Shown piece after piece: positions 1-9,878 of a DNA stretch of 64,000 nt. This DNA is from Bacteroidales bacterium (lineage in GTDB: Bacteria; Bacteroidota; Bacteroidia; Bacteroidales; Marinilabiliaceae): NCBI GenBank assembly GCA_022768325.1, contig JALEMI010000053.1, positions 62,001-126,000 of the forward strand. The letters run 5' to 3'. Under the pieces are notes generated by a model, which made no database searches, was not told where the DNA came from, and worked only from the letters and a program-made list of their open reading frames with translations. Both the position numbers and the translations under genes were made by a program. Each line of letters starts with the position of its first letter. Positions within the stretch are counted from its first letter, which is position 1.

Positions 1-759
1 GCTCTTCGTGTCGTTGCGCAACGCCTCCACGGCATCGCTCAATATCGCCTTGTTGACAACCTGGATAGCCGTCATTCCACTTTTCTTGCGACATATTGCC
101 GACAAATATTTCGACGTGATGCCCAACAGCTCGGCGTACTCCTCAACATGTCGCAACCTCGGCTTCTTCGAGTCCAGAGCCTGCAAGAACTTCCTGAATA
201 TGGCGTCCGCCGACGAATATCCGCCAACAACGTCAATGTCATCACCAGCAGACATCTCGCCTACCAACTCATAGAACGACGCATTGACCAACGAGCTGAT
301 TATCTCCTCATTAAGCACAGTCGCGCTCTCCATGAACTTCCGCGACAATATGGAGAAATAGCCTACCATATTGTCAATCGCCATCTTACGCCCGTGCGTC
401 TTAGGCCGGCTGCTCAACTTCAACATCACGTCCGCACGGTTTGACAGCGAACCCGTATTCGTCGAGAGGTAGTTCAACGACACGCACAAACTCATCACGG
501 AAGACGTCACGTCCGCACTAAAAGAGTCAATTATCGCATTCGGTGTCACCACAAATATGTCACCCGCCTCAATCTTATAGTCCATACTGTCCATCGTCAG
601 CTCCACACAACCTGAGCGAACGACCATTATGGCAAGCATCTTGACCCTATACGATGCCGTGGTCGCCGAGAACAACGCATTGTCCAACACGACCAGCCTA
701 TCATCAAAATAGGCACCATCGGTTAAGCTGCGTAATTCCTTTATAGTGCAATCTATCAT
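1..759 (-). CDS. AraC-family transcriptional regulator, 3' end cut by window edge
   Basis: The reverse strand is open from ATG at 759 down to base 1 (253 codons, no stop). The N-terminal part (MIDCTIKELRSL...) has the cupin-like sensor character of AraC regulators in Bacteroidales. The last ~45 residues carry the first helix-turn-helix (RHVEEYAELLGITSKYLSAICRK), which matches AraC-type recognition. The second HTH must lie beyond the window. A TATATTTG box on the minus strand at 846-853 could drive it with a leader of about 85 nt. It is divergent from ppk. Family is confident; target genes and ligand cannot be told. Confidence 0.85.
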   Translation of the reverse strand, partial: MIDCTIKELRSLTDGAYFDDRLVVLDNALFSATTASYRVKMLAIMVVRSGCVELTMDSMDYKIEAGDIFVVTPNAIIDSFSADVTSSVMSLCVSLNYLSTNTGSLSNRADVMLKLSSRPKTHGRKMAIDNMVGYFSILSRKFMESATVLNEEIISSLVNASFYELVGEMSAGDDIDVVGGYSSADAIFRKFLQALDSKKPRLRHVEEYAELLGITSKYLSAICRKKSGMTAIQVVNKAILSDAVEALRNDTKS

Positions 760-845
760 TTTTTGTCCTTTTTCTTTTTTGTGGTATTGTCTCTTTTCCG
801 ACTATTCGCTCTTTATTTTCTGAGCATTATCAAAGATTTACGCCG

Positions 846-853
846 CAAATATA
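846..853 (-). promoter_or_regulatory. Bacteroidetes -7 box upstream of the AraC gene
   Basis: The minus strand reads TATATTTG, a full match to the TAnnTTTG -7 consensus of Bacteroidetes. No clear -33 TTG element was identified at the expected spacing. Confidence 0.45.
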
Positions 854-970
854 TCGACTTTTCGAACACTTCAACATCCCATTTCATAAAATTCTACATA
901 CACTACACGGCTATTTCATTTACTTCCCCAGATCATCATGAGTAACGGCTCCTTCCTGTTCCAACCTCCG

Positions 971-1150
971 CTGGCCCGTAGGGCCACTCCTCACTAACCT
1001 GGTACACACGCGCAGCGGGTGTGCCAGGCCGAAAGCGCAGCGGGTCCGCCCGACCAAAAGTCCAGCAACCACATTCCGACCACATCGACCCAATGGATGC
1101 GTTTGGGGCCAAACATCACTCGCCAGGTGGCCTATACGAAAGAGCCGTGC
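971..1150 (+). repeat. Dispersed structured repeat, copy 1 (full length)
   Basis: About 180 bp, shared almost throughout with copy 4 (37459-37615) and in its first ~70-85 bp with copies 2 (8193-8260) and 3 (10618-10703). It starts with a GGCCC-GTA-GGGCC hairpin, then a 14-pair hairpin with arms 998-1011 and 1015-1028. The 3' half (tccagcaac...caatggat...) is shared only with copy 4. It lies upstream of the ppk promoter, so it is not part of that leader. Confidence 0.85.
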
Positions 1151-1216
1151 ATACACTACACAAAACAATTTCCGAACCCTTTCTTCAAGCTATCTTCGCC
1201 ATTCAAAAAATTACCC

Positions 1217-1224
1217 TATCTTTG
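1217..1224 (+). promoter_or_regulatory. -7 box of ppk
   Basis: TATCTTTG matches TAnnTTTG exactly and lies 23 nt before the ppk start codon, giving a leader of only about 17 nt. No convincing -33 element. Confidence 0.55.
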
Positions 1225-1247
1225 ATATATTTCTTGAAAAAATCCGC

Positions 1248-3362
1248 ATGGCAAAGGGCTATTACAAATACTTCAACCGCGACATCAGCTGGCTCTCCTA
1301 CGACAGACTTGTCCTCCAATCCGCCAAAGAAGAGGACAACTCAACAGGGGAGATGCTCAACTTTATCGCCTTCCACTCGTCAAATCTCGACGAGTTCTAC
1401 AGCGTCAGAGTCGCAGAATACCGACGTGCCGCATACGGAAACCCGCACATGACGGAGGTCTCAAACCCCGTCGCCATGCTACACCATATCAATTCCATCG
1501 TCTCCAACCAAATGCTCGAGGCAGCTGAGATTGTCCATTCCACTCTCTGCCCTAAGCTCCTCGAACAAGGCGTCTCGCTCCATTTCGCCGACGAACCCTC
1601 CGACCCAAGGCACGTCAAATTCACACGCAACTATTTCGAACGCGAAGTCATCCCCTACGTGCAACCCGTACTCCTCGGCAAGGGAACGCTCGTCTTCCTC
1701 CGCGACAATATGCCTTACTTCGTCGTAAAGCTATTCGCAAGGCAAAAGAACGGCAAGATTTCCTCCAAAACCGACTACTCCCTCGTAAAACTCCCAACAA
1801 GCGGCGTCCCCCGGTTCGTCACTTTACCCGACATCGGCGACGGCCTCCGACACATCGTCTTCGTCGACGACATCATCAAGGCCAACCTCCAAACGCTCTA
1901 CCCGGGCTACGAAGTCGCCGGGGCTTGGGCCATCAAGATTTCCCGCGACGCCGACCTCGCCATCCGCGAATCCATCGACTACGACATTGCCGAAGAAATC
2001 AGGGACAATCTCGTCCTCCGCAAGACTGGCGCCCCAGCCGGCTTCTACCACGACGCCAATATCCCGCAAGATGTCCTCTCCTGCCTCAAGAAGAATTTCG
2101 CTTTCGCCGAAAGTGAGATGGTCGTCTGCGGCCCATACCTCAATCTCCACGACCTTGCCCGCCTCCCTGTCGACAAGGGCTACAGCCTCCACTCCATCGG
2201 ACAAATAGCCCCAAAGAGGCTCATGACGTGCCCCTCAATGCTCGACGAGGCCGCACGGGGCGACTTCATGCTCCACTACCCCTACCAGTCGTTCAACTAC
2301 GTAATTCGCCTCATCAACGAGGCCGCAATGGACCCCTACGTCACGGCCATCAAGGTCACACAATACCGCGTCGCCACAAACTCCGCCGTCGTCAATTCGC
2401 TCATCGCCGCCGCTGCCGCCAATAAGAAGGTGACGGTCTTCGTCGAGCTCAAAGCCCGTTTCGACGAGAAGAACAACCTCGAAATGGCCGAACGCATGAA
2501 GGCCGCCGGTATCAAAATCATTTACAGCATCCCAGGCCTCAAAGTCCACGCCAAAGTGGCCCTCATCGAACGAGGCGACGACAACAGCCGACGAACAGTC
2601 GCATACATCAGCACGGGCAATTTCAACGAGCAAACAGCCCGCTCCTACACCGACCACGGCCTCTTCACCACCGATCCCGACATAATCTCCGACCTCCGCG
2701 TCGTCTTCAATTTCCTCGAGACCCACCACGGCAAGATTGCCCCCGAAGACAGCCAGAAACCAATGCTCCGCAAGCTCCTCGTCTCCCGAATCAACATGGA
2801 GGACGAACTCCAGAGGCTAATCGCCCGCGAGAAGGAGATTGCCACCAATGGCGGAGACGCGCAAATCACGCTCAAGATGAACGGCATCCAGTACCGCCCA
2901 CTCATCAACGCGCTCTACGAAGCCAGCCTCGCCGGCGTCAAGATCAATATCATGGTCCGCGGCATCTGCTGCATCGTCCCCAACCATTCGTTCAGCCAAA
3001 ACATCAGGCTCATGCGCCTCGTCGACGACTATCTCGAACATGGGCGTGTCTGGGCTTTCGGACCCGACGGCGAACGAGGGGTGTTCATAACGTCGTCCGA
3101 CTGGCTCAACCGTAATATGCGGAGCCGTATCGAGGTCGCCGTGCCAATCCTCAACTCCGCTCTCCAAAGAGAGCTTATGCAAATCATGTCGCTGCTCACA
3201 AGCGACAACACAAGGGCCCGAACCATCGACGAGAATCAAAAAAACATCCCCGTCGAGAGGCTTCAAGGCGACGAATCCGTCCGTGCGCAAAGAGATATGT
3301 ACAACCTCATAGCCAAATGGCAATCGACGCAAGACGAACACGCCACGCTTCGCTTCAACTAA
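1248..3362 (+). CDS. ppk1: Polyphosphate kinase 1
   Basis: Reversibly transfers the terminal phosphate of ATP to inorganic polyphosphate. 704 residues, normal for PPK1. The N-terminal domain opens with FNRDISWLSYDRLVL. The two PLD-like catalytic domains carry the conserved histidines: His434 in GLKVHAKVALIE, the expected autophosphorylated residue, and His598 in YLEHGRVWAF. The start at 1248 is set by the -7 box at 1217 and the N-terminal homology. Transcribed alone: AraC is divergent and 309 bp separate it from nrdD. Codons are strongly C-ending, like most plus-strand genes of the first 18 kb. Confidence 0.96.
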   Translation: MAKGYYKYFNRDISWLSYDRLVLQSAKEEDNSTGEMLNFIAFHSSNLDEFYSVRVAEYRRAAYGNPHMTEVSNPVAMLHHINSIVSNQMLEAAEIVHSTLCPKLLEQGVSLHFADEPSDPRHVKFTRNYFEREVIPYVQPVLLGKGTLVFLRDNMPYFVVKLFARQKNGKISSKTDYSLVKLPTSGVPRFVTLPDIGDGLRHIVFVDDIIKANLQTLYPGYEVAGAWAIKISRDADLAIRESIDYDIAEEIRDNLVLRKTGAPAGFYHDANIPQDVLSCLKKNFAFAESEMVVCGPYLNLHDLARLPVDKGYSLHSIGQIAPKRLMTCPSMLDEAARGDFMLHYPYQSFNYVIRLINEAAMDPYVTAIKVTQYRVATNSAVVNSLIAAAAANKKVTVFVELKARFDEKNNLEMAERMKAAGIKIIYSIPGLKVHAKVALIERGDDNSRRTVAYISTGNFNEQTARSYTDHGLFTTDPDIISDLRVVFNFLETHHGKIAPEDSQKPMLRKLLVSRINMEDELQRLIAREKEIATNGGDAQITLKMNGIQYRPLINALYEASLAGVKINIMVRGICCIVPNHSFSQNIRLMRLVDDYLEHGRVWAFGPDGERGVFITSSDWLNRNMRSRIEVAVPILNSALQRELMQIMSLLTSDNTRARTIDENQKNIPVERLQGDESVRAQRDMYNLIAKWQSTQDEHATLRFN

Positions 3363-3671
3363 TGATACTGACACCAATTCAACACCCACGCCCCACCCCA
3401 TAAAACGGACACCCGCAAGCCACTCCTAACGCCTATCCGCGACTTTCACGCCCTCCCGCTCTCCCCCTCCCCTCTCGCCGCCGCGCCCTTTTACTGACAA
3501 ACACACGTCGAACTTCTGTTCAAATATTGTCAACATCTCAGAACAGCAAGATTCTCAATGCCTAAAGGCAAGGCAAACCCATCACCAAAGACCACACCAA
3601 CAAACACCCCTTCCCTACCTTTCCCTTTTTAATTATCTTCGTTCAGTAAAATCTGAAAAAAAAGAGAAACC
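3363..3671. other. Gene-free interval between ppk1 and nrdD
   Basis: 309 bp without a credible gene. The only element noted is TATCTTCG at 3634-3641, a one-mismatch -7 box placed 30 nt before nrdD. No strong terminator hairpin was found after ppk1. Confidence 0.5.
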
Positions 3672-5879
3672 ATGATACAGACAGTCGTAAAAAGAGACGG
3701 CCGAGTCGTCGGCTTCAACAAAGAGAAAATATGCGCAGCAATCCGACGCGCCATGCTCCACACCGAAAAAGGTGAAGACGAAGCGCTCATCTGCAAGATT
3801 GCCGACCGTATCGAAGTCTCTGGCAAGGAAAAAATGACTGTCGAGTCCATCCAAGATTGCGTTGAGATGGAACTCATGAAAAGCCCGCGCAAAGAGGTCG
3901 CGCAACGCTACATCGCCTACCGCAACCAGCGAAACGTTGCCCGTAAGGCAAAAACAAGAGACATATTCCTCGAAATCATCGAGGCCAAGAATAACGACGT
4001 GACGCGCGAGAACGCCAACATGAACGCCGATACGCCGGCGGGCATGATGATGAAGTTCGCCTCCGAGACAACAAAACCTTTCGTCGACGATTTCCTGCTC
4101 TCCGAAGAGGCCCGCTCCGCCGTCGAGCACGGTTATATCCACATCCACGACAAGGATTATTACCCTACGCGCAGCCTCACCTGCGTCCAGCACCCTCTCG
4201 ACAAGATTCTCAAATACGGTTTCTCTGCTGGTCACGGCGAGTCCCGCCCCGCCAAACGTATCGAGACGGCAAGCATCCTCGGCTGCATCTCCATGGAAAC
4301 AGCCCAAAACGAGATGCACGGCGGACAAGCTATCCCCGCCTTCGACTTCTACCTCGCACCCTTCGTCCGCAACAGCTTCATCGAGGAGGTCAAAATCATG
4401 GAAGAGATGAACGGCGAGGACTATTCCGACCTCTATAACTCAAAATTTGAAGACTACGAGACCAAGTCGCTCGACGGCCTGACGGGCAAAGACCGAATCA
4501 AACAACACGCCATAAACCGCACCGTCGGACGTGTGCACCAAGCCATGGAGGCCTTCATCCACAACATGAACACCATCCACTCCCGCGGCGGTAATCAGGT
4601 CGTCTTCTCCTCCATAAACTACGGCACCGACACCTCAGCCGAAGGCCGATGCATCATCCGCGAGATTCTCAAGACCACTTTCCAAGGCGTAGGCAACGGC
4701 TCCACTGCCATCTTCCCTATCCAAATTTGGAAAAAGAAAAGAGGCGTCAGCTATCTCCCGACAGACCGCAACTACGACCTCTACACCCTCGCTTGCAAGG
4801 TCTCCGCAAGACGCTTCTTCCCCAACTTCCTCAATCTCGACGCCACTTTCAACCAAAACGATAAGTGGAATCCACAAGACCCCGAGCGTTACAAATGGGA
4901 GATTGCTACAATGGGATGCCGCACTCGCGTCTTCGAGAACCGCTTCGGCGACAAGACCTCCATCGGACGCGGCAACCTCTCTTTCACCACAGTCAACATC
5001 GTTCGCATTGCCATCGAGAGCATGGGCTTTGTAGACCAGAAAGAGCGCATTGCACACTTCTTCAAGAGGCTCGACGAGATTCTCGATGTCACGGCTCGCC
5101 AACTCGACGACCGCTTCAACTTCCAGAAGATGGCTCGCGCCAAGCAATTCCCGCTCCTCATGTCCGCCCTTTGGAACGGATGCGAGAATCTTAAACCCGA
5201 AGACACCATCGAGAGCGTCATCAACCAAGGAACCCTCGGCATCGGCTTCATAGGGCTCGCTGAGTGCCTCGTCGCGCTCACTGGCCACCACCACGGCGAA
5301 AGCGAGGAGGCGCAACAACTCGGCATTTCCATCATTAGCCACATGCGCGACAAGGCCAACGACTACAGCGAGAAATACCACCACAACTACAGCGTCCTCG
5401 CAACGCCAGCCGAAGGCCTCTCAGGAAAGTTCACCGCCAAAGACAAGAAAAGCTTCGGTGTGCTACCCGGCATCACCGACCGCGACTATTACACCAACTC
5501 CAACCACGTACCCGTATACTACAAGTGCAGTGCCGCACACAAAGCCCGCGTCGAAGCACCTTACCACGACCTCACACGAGGCGGCCACATCTTCTACATC
5601 GAGATTGACGGCGACGCCACGCACAACCCGCAGGCCGTAATGAACTTCGTCGACCTCATGGACAAATACAACATGGGCTACGGCTCCGTAAACCACAACC
5701 GCAACCGCTGCATGGACTGCGGCTACGAGAGCGCTGACGCTAACATCGAGAACTGCCCCAATTGCGGAGGCTCACACATCGACCGCCTCCAACGCATCAC
5801 GGGATACCTCGTCGGAACAACCGACCGTTGGAATCGTGCAAAACTCGCCGAACTGAAAGACCGAGTGACGCATGACTAA
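3672..5879 (+). CDS. nrdD: Anaerobic ribonucleoside-triphosphate reductase (class III), large subunit
   Basis: Reduces NTPs to dNTPs under anoxia with a glycyl radical. 735 residues. An N-terminal ATP-cone (VVKRDGRVVGFNKEKICAAIRRAM) provides allosteric control. The central barrel is typical of NrdD. The C terminus has a four-cysteine zinc site (CMDCGY...CPNCGG) and the glycyl-radical loop RITGYLVG, with the radical glycine at about residue 711. Its last 8 nt overlap nrdG, which indicates translational coupling with its activase. The only upstream promoter candidate is TATCTTCG at 3634. Confidence 0.97.
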   Translation: MIQTVVKRDGRVVGFNKEKICAAIRRAMLHTEKGEDEALICKIADRIEVSGKEKMTVESIQDCVEMELMKSPRKEVAQRYIAYRNQRNVARKAKTRDIFLEIIEAKNNDVTRENANMNADTPAGMMMKFASETTKPFVDDFLLSEEARSAVEHGYIHIHDKDYYPTRSLTCVQHPLDKILKYGFSAGHGESRPAKRIETASILGCISMETAQNEMHGGQAIPAFDFYLAPFVRNSFIEEVKIMEEMNGEDYSDLYNSKFEDYETKSLDGLTGKDRIKQHAINRTVGRVHQAMEAFIHNMNTIHSRGGNQVVFSSINYGTDTSAEGRCIIREILKTTFQGVGNGSTAIFPIQIWKKKRGVSYLPTDRNYDLYTLACKVSARRFFPNFLNLDATFNQNDKWNPQDPERYKWEIATMGCRTRVFENRFGDKTSIGRGNLSFTTVNIVRIAIESMGFVDQKERIAHFFKRLDEILDVTARQLDDRFNFQKMARAKQFPLLMSALWNGCENLKPEDTIESVINQGTLGIGFIGLAECLVALTGHHHGESEEAQQLGISIISHMRDKANDYSEKYHHNYSVLATPAEGLSGKFTAKDKKSFGVLPGITDRDYYTNSNHVPVYYKCSAAHKARVEAPYHDLTRGGHIFYIEIDGDATHNPQAVMNFVDLMDKYNMGYGSVNHNRNRCMDCGYESADANIENCPNCGGSHIDRLQRITGYLVGTTDRWNRAKLAELKDRVTHD

Positions 5880-6390
5880 AATAAGCATCCTCAAAATTGT
5901 CGAATCAACAACAGTCGACGGCCCCGGCCTACGTACCTCCATATACTGCGCCGGGTGCCGCAACGCCTGCCCAGGATGCCACAACCCACAAAGCTGGGAC
6001 ATCAACAACGGTACGCTCATGTCCATCGACGACATCATGAAACGAATCGTCGACGAGGACTTCTGCAACGTCACCTTCTCCGGCGGAGACCCCATGCTCC
6101 AAGCGCTTCCCTTCGCCTTGCTCGCACAGCGAATCAAAGCCGAGACCAACAAAAACATCTGGTGCTACACGGGCTACACCTTCGAAGACTGCCTCACACA
6201 CCCGGACCGCCTCCAGCTCCTCAAACACATCGACGCCCTCGTCGACGGCCCATTCATCATTGAGCAAAAAGACCCCAACCTCCTTTTCCGAGGCAGCCGC
6301 AACCAACGAATAATAGACGTCCCAGCCTCCCTCGCCTCCGGCCACCCCACCCTTCTCCACCCCGAAACCGACCTGCTGACAAACATTTAG
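5872..6390 (+). CDS. nrdG: Anaerobic ribonucleotide reductase activating protein (radical SAM)
   Basis: Radical-SAM activase that makes the glycyl radical on NrdD using SAM and a [4Fe-4S] cluster. 172 residues, usual length. The cluster motif CX3CX2C lies in CRNACPGCHNP near the N terminus, followed by the SAM-binding FSGGDPM segment. The start codon lies inside the end of nrdD (8-nt overlap). The next gene, a GmrSD-like protein, begins 7 nt after the stop, so it may be cotranscribed. Confidence 0.95.
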   Translation: MTKISILKIVESTTVDGPGLRTSIYCAGCRNACPGCHNPQSWDINNGTLMSIDDIMKRIVDEDFCNVTFSGGDPMLQALPFALLAQRIKAETNKNIWCYTGYTFEDCLTHPDRLQLLKHIDALVDGPFIIEQKDPNLLFRGSRNQRIIDVPASLASGHPTLLHPETDLLTNI

Positions 6391-6397
6391 TCCCCCC

Positions 6398-8131
6398 ATG
6401 TCAAAACTCAACATAGACCAAAAAAAAATTAAAGGGCTTTTCCAAGACCCCAAATCATATTTTCTTATCCCTGACTATCAGCGACCTTATGCTTGGGGAA
6501 ACGAGGAATGCAAAACTCTATGGGAAGACCTTTTCTCTTTTGCTTTTCCAAATGGAGATAGCGACCAATTTGACGAAAGCAGCGAGTATTTCCTCGGACC
6601 AATAGTCACATTTAAGAACTCCGAAGGCAAAATGGAAATAATTGACGGACAGCAACGTTTGACAACTCTGATGTTGCTGCTCCGGGCTTTCTACAACAGA
6701 TTGGACTATATGCAAGACACTAACTCCAAGGCCATGAAAGCTGACATAGAGAAATGCCTTTGGCGAGCAGATGTTTTCGGGAATTACAAAAAAGACGACC
6801 TAAAAATCAATTCAGAAGTTGCAACGGACGAAGACAAAGAAGAATTCCTGCACATATTAAAAGACGGAGGCAACGATGACATGAAGAGTTGTTACGCAAG
6901 GAACTTCCTGTATTTCAAAAAGCAGATAGAACAATTCATAAACTACTACCCCACTTACTTCGCATATTTTCCTGCCCGAATTCTAAACAATTGCGTTTTA
7001 CTCCCTATTGAAGCCGAGTCTCAAGATACTGCATTACGCATCTTCTCGACATTAAACGACAGAGGCAAACAATTGTCCGACGCCGATATTTTCAAAGCGC
7101 AGCTATACAAACACTACTCTTCTTTAGGAAAGAAAGACGAGTTCATAGCCACTTGGAAAGAACTGGACAGAATTGTAACTGCTATTTTCCATCCCACGTC
7201 AGGAACTCCATTAGACGAACTGTTCACGCGATACATGTATTATGAAAGAGCGTTAGCAGGAAACAAATCATCCACAACAGAATCTTTACGCAAGTTCTAC
7301 GAGAAGGACAACTATGCCCTTTTAAAGAGAGAGACAACGTTCAATAATCTTGTTCAATTAGCTTATTTTTGGCAAGATGTCTACCTCCAAAACAGAGAGC
7401 GGTTTTCAGACATGGTTCTACGCCGATTGTTCGTGCTTAACTATGCCCCTAACGGAATGTGGACTTATATCACCACAGTCTTTTTCATGAAAAACAAAGA
7501 TGCCGATGGGCATCTCGCCGAAGAAGCGTTTCTCGACTTCCTTAATAAGATAACGGCATTCATTTGGGCTTACGCATTAACTAACCCAGGCGTAAACTCC
7601 TTGCGCACCCCTATTTTCGCAGAGATGATAAATATTGTCAATGGGAATGAAATAGGGTTCGAAGAGTTCAAATTTAACGAGGATAGATTCCGCACAATAT
7701 TCTCTACTTACGGCTTCTCTAATAACCGAGCAATCACAAAGTCTATAATAACTTGGTGGGCGTTCTCCTTTAAGGAGCAACAGCTTTTGCCTTTAGAAAC
7801 GTCGTTCGACATCGAACATATTTATCCCAAAGGACGCCAGCAAAAGGAAAACGGACTTAAAGATCCAAATAGCATCGAGCTATTAGGAAACAAATCTCTC
7901 TTGGAGCAGAGAATCAACATCCGCGCTTCAGACTATCGTTTTTCAGATAAGAAACGGTATTACGAAGGTTTCTCAACAAACAAAGACGAAAAGGAAGGAA
8001 CCAAAATCAAGGAACTACAAATCCTCTCGTCAGCCAACTCTGACTTCACAGAAAAAGACATAGCAAAAAGAAACGAAGACAAACAAAATGGTTTCGTTAA
8101 CTACCTCGCCTCTAATAACCTAATATCATAG
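6398..8131 (+). CDS. GmrSD-type DUF262/DUF1524 restriction-like protein
   Basis: 577 residues. An N-terminal DUF262 domain carries IPDYQRPYAW and the nucleotide-binding DGQQRLTT motif (residues 83-90). A C-terminal DUF1524 HNH-like nuclease domain carries DIEHIYPK (His474) and a downstream LGNKSLLEQRIN segment. Fused DUF262-DUF1524 proteins are related to GmrS-GmrD, a type IV enzyme that cuts modified phage DNA. Base composition is visibly AT-richer, with A/T-ending codons, than the flanking genes, which suggests horizontal gain. It starts 7 nt after nrdG without its own obvious promoter. Anti-phage function is inferred from family. Confidence 0.85.
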   Translation: MSKLNIDQKKIKGLFQDPKSYFLIPDYQRPYAWGNEECKTLWEDLFSFAFPNGDSDQFDESSEYFLGPIVTFKNSEGKMEIIDGQQRLTTLMLLLRAFYNRLDYMQDTNSKAMKADIEKCLWRADVFGNYKKDDLKINSEVATDEDKEEFLHILKDGGNDDMKSCYARNFLYFKKQIEQFINYYPTYFAYFPARILNNCVLLPIEAESQDTALRIFSTLNDRGKQLSDADIFKAQLYKHYSSLGKKDEFIATWKELDRIVTAIFHPTSGTPLDELFTRYMYYERALAGNKSSTTESLRKFYEKDNYALLKRETTFNNLVQLAYFWQDVYLQNRERFSDMVLRRLFVLNYAPNGMWTYITTVFFMKNKDADGHLAEEAFLDFLNKITAFIWAYALTNPGVNSLRTPIFAEMINIVNGNEIGFEEFKFNEDRFRTIFSTYGFSNNRAITKSIITWWAFSFKEQQLLPLETSFDIEHIYPKGRQQKENGLKDPNSIELLGNKSLLEQRINIRASDYRFSDKKRYYEGFSTNKDEKEGTKIKELQILSSANSDFTEKDIAKRNEDKQNGFVNYLASNNLIS

Positions 8132-8192
8132 TCTAATGGGCAAAAGATTGTAGTGAATGACATCCTCACACCACCACGCCCACGTCACACTC

Positions 8193-8260
8193 CACGCCTG
8201 GCCCGAAGGCCATTCCTCACTAACCAGGTACACACGCAAAGCGGGTGTGCCCTGCCGAAA
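8193..8260 (+). repeat. Dispersed structured repeat, copy 2 (5' part only)
   Basis: Starts with a GGCC-CGAA-GGCC hairpin and contains the second hairpin with loop AAA. Its outer pairing needs one bulged C. The 3' module of copies 1 and 4 is missing. It lies between the GmrSD-like gene and the aminotransferase gene. Confidence 0.75.
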
Positions 8261-8358
8261 TAACAAGACCGCCTCCCCTAAATCCCACACAAAGTTAAAT
8301 TCCTAACTTTCAACAATAAAATATTACCCAAACAACATCCACTATGCAAATAAATAGG

Positions 8359-8366
8359 TATATTCG
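8359..8366 (+). promoter_or_regulatory. -7-like box of the aminotransferase gene
   Basis: TATATTCG, one mismatch from TAnnTTTG, 44 nt before the start. The same TAnnTTCG form recurs before the HAD gene (62769). Confidence 0.35.
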
Positions 8367-8410
8367 CGCACCGAAAAACAGACCATAACAATAAAAAAAC
8401 ATAAAAGGAC

Positions 8411-9607
8411 ATGAGCCAGATTTCAGACCGCATACTTGCTATGTCAGAGTCCGCGACACTCGCAATGACCCAAAAAAGCCGAGAGCTTCAGGCTCAAGGA
8501 CTCGACATCATCAACCTCTCTATCGGCGAGCCTGACTTCAACACACCAGAACACATCAAAGCGGCAGCTATCAAGGCTATCGAGAACAACCAGACGCACT
8601 ACCCACCCGTCCCTGGCTATCCTGACCTCCGCAAAGCTATCGTCGCCAGAATGAAATCTTGGCTCGGCCTCGATTACGATGTCAACCAAGTCATCGTGTC
8701 CGCTGGCGGCAAGCACAGCCTCATCAACGTCATCCTCGCCGTAATCAACAAGGGTGACGAGGTCATCCTCCCCGCCCCCTACTGGGTCACGTACACCGAG
8801 CAAGTCGTACTCGCCGAGGGCAAGAGCGTCATCGTCCCAACTGGCATCGAGCAGGACTTCAAGATGCGCCCCGAACAGCTCGAAGCAGCCATCACGCCAA
8901 ACACAAGGCTTCTCATCCTCTGCTCCCCATCAAACCCCACGGGCAGCATGTACTCCAAGGAAGAGCTTGAAGCCCTCGCCGCAGTCCTTCGCAAACACCC
9001 GCAGGTCCTCGTCCTCAGCGACGAAATCTACGACATGATTTCCTACGGACAAAAGCACTACTCCATGGCGCAAATGGAAGGAATGCAAGACCGCACCATA
9101 GTCGCCAACGGCATGTCCAAAGGCTACGCCATGACAGGTTGGCGCATGGGCTACATCTGCGCACCGCTCGACATCGCCAAGGCCGCAAACAAACTCCAAG
9201 GCCAAATGACCTCCGGCATCTGCACCATCACCCAAGCCGCTTCAATCGCAGCCCTCACCAGTGGCAACGAAGCGTCCGAAAAGATGACTGCCGAGTTCAA
9301 GCGTCGCCGCGACATCGTCTTCGACCTCCTCACCCAAATCCCAGGCCTCAAAGTCAACCTCCCCGCCGGCGCATTCTACTTCTTCCCCAACGTCGAAAGC
9401 TATTTCGGCAAGAAGACTGAGGACGGCACACAAATCAACAACTCAAGCGACCTCGCCATGTACCTCCTCACCGTCGGTCACGTGGCCACAGTCGCCGGCT
9501 CCGCCTTCGGTGCCGAGGGCTACATCCGCCTCTCCTACGCCACAAGCGAAGAGAAACTCCGTGAGAGCGTCAAGCGCATCGCCGACGCACTCGCCAAGCT
9601 GAAGTAA
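8411..9607 (+). CDS. aspC: Aspartate aminotransferase-like class I/II aminotransferase
   Basis: PLP-dependent transfer of an amino group between aspartate (or a related amino acid) and 2-oxoglutarate. 398 residues, fold type I. Lys237 in SKGYAMTGWRMGY is the Schiff-base lysine. Other hallmarks are the NLSIGEPDFNTPEH N-terminal segment, the LCSPSNPTG motif and the DEIYD aspartate that contacts the PLP nitrogen. It ends 25 nt before a strong terminator and appears monocistronic. Substrate specificity within subgroup Igamma cannot be fixed from sequence. Confidence 0.9.
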   Translation: MSQISDRILAMSESATLAMTQKSRELQAQGLDIINLSIGEPDFNTPEHIKAAAIKAIENNQTHYPPVPGYPDLRKAIVARMKSWLGLDYDVNQVIVSAGGKHSLINVILAVINKGDEVILPAPYWVTYTEQVVLAEGKSVIVPTGIEQDFKMRPEQLEAAITPNTRLLILCSPSNPTGSMYSKEELEALAAVLRKHPQVLVLSDEIYDMISYGQKHYSMAQMEGMQDRTIVANGMSKGYAMTGWRMGYICAPLDIAKAANKLQGQMTSGICTITQAASIAALTSGNEASEKMTAEFKRRRDIVFDLLTQIPGLKVNLPAGAFYFFPNVESYFGKKTEDGTQINNSSDLAMYLLTVGHVATVAGSAFGAEGYIRLSYATSEEKLRESVKRIADALAKLK

Positions 9608-9632
9608 CCCCTTCCACATAGGTATACAATCC

Positions 9633-9677
9633 AAGCCGCCCCTCCGCCCGCAAAAAGGCAGAGGGGCGGCTTTTTTT
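9633..9677 (+). terminator. Rho-independent terminator of the aminotransferase gene
   Basis: GC-rich stem (AGCCGCCCCTCYGCC type arms) with a short A-rich loop, followed by seven T residues. Located 26 nt after the stop codon. Confidence 0.92.
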
Positions 9678-9878
9678 GCACGTCATAACTTGCGCAAAAA
9701 AGAAGCATTTCCTCCAACTTGGCTATGGCTTTTGAGCACGTCACCAAATATCCCCACTCATTTATGGCTAAACGCAGCACAGTCACGACGGCCACATCGC
9801 CAAACAAAAAATGAAGACAAACAGAACCTCCGCATACAACTATATCTAAATACCCCATAACAGGGGACAACAAAAAAA

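Noticed and set aside
920-1452. Short frames over repeat copies 1, 3 and 4 encoding similar peptides (AHPLCVCTRLVRNGPTGQ on minus; QQPHSDHIDPMD on plus)
   Set aside because: The similarity follows from the DNA repeat; frames open and close differently in each copy, and base changes keep hairpin pairing rather than codons.
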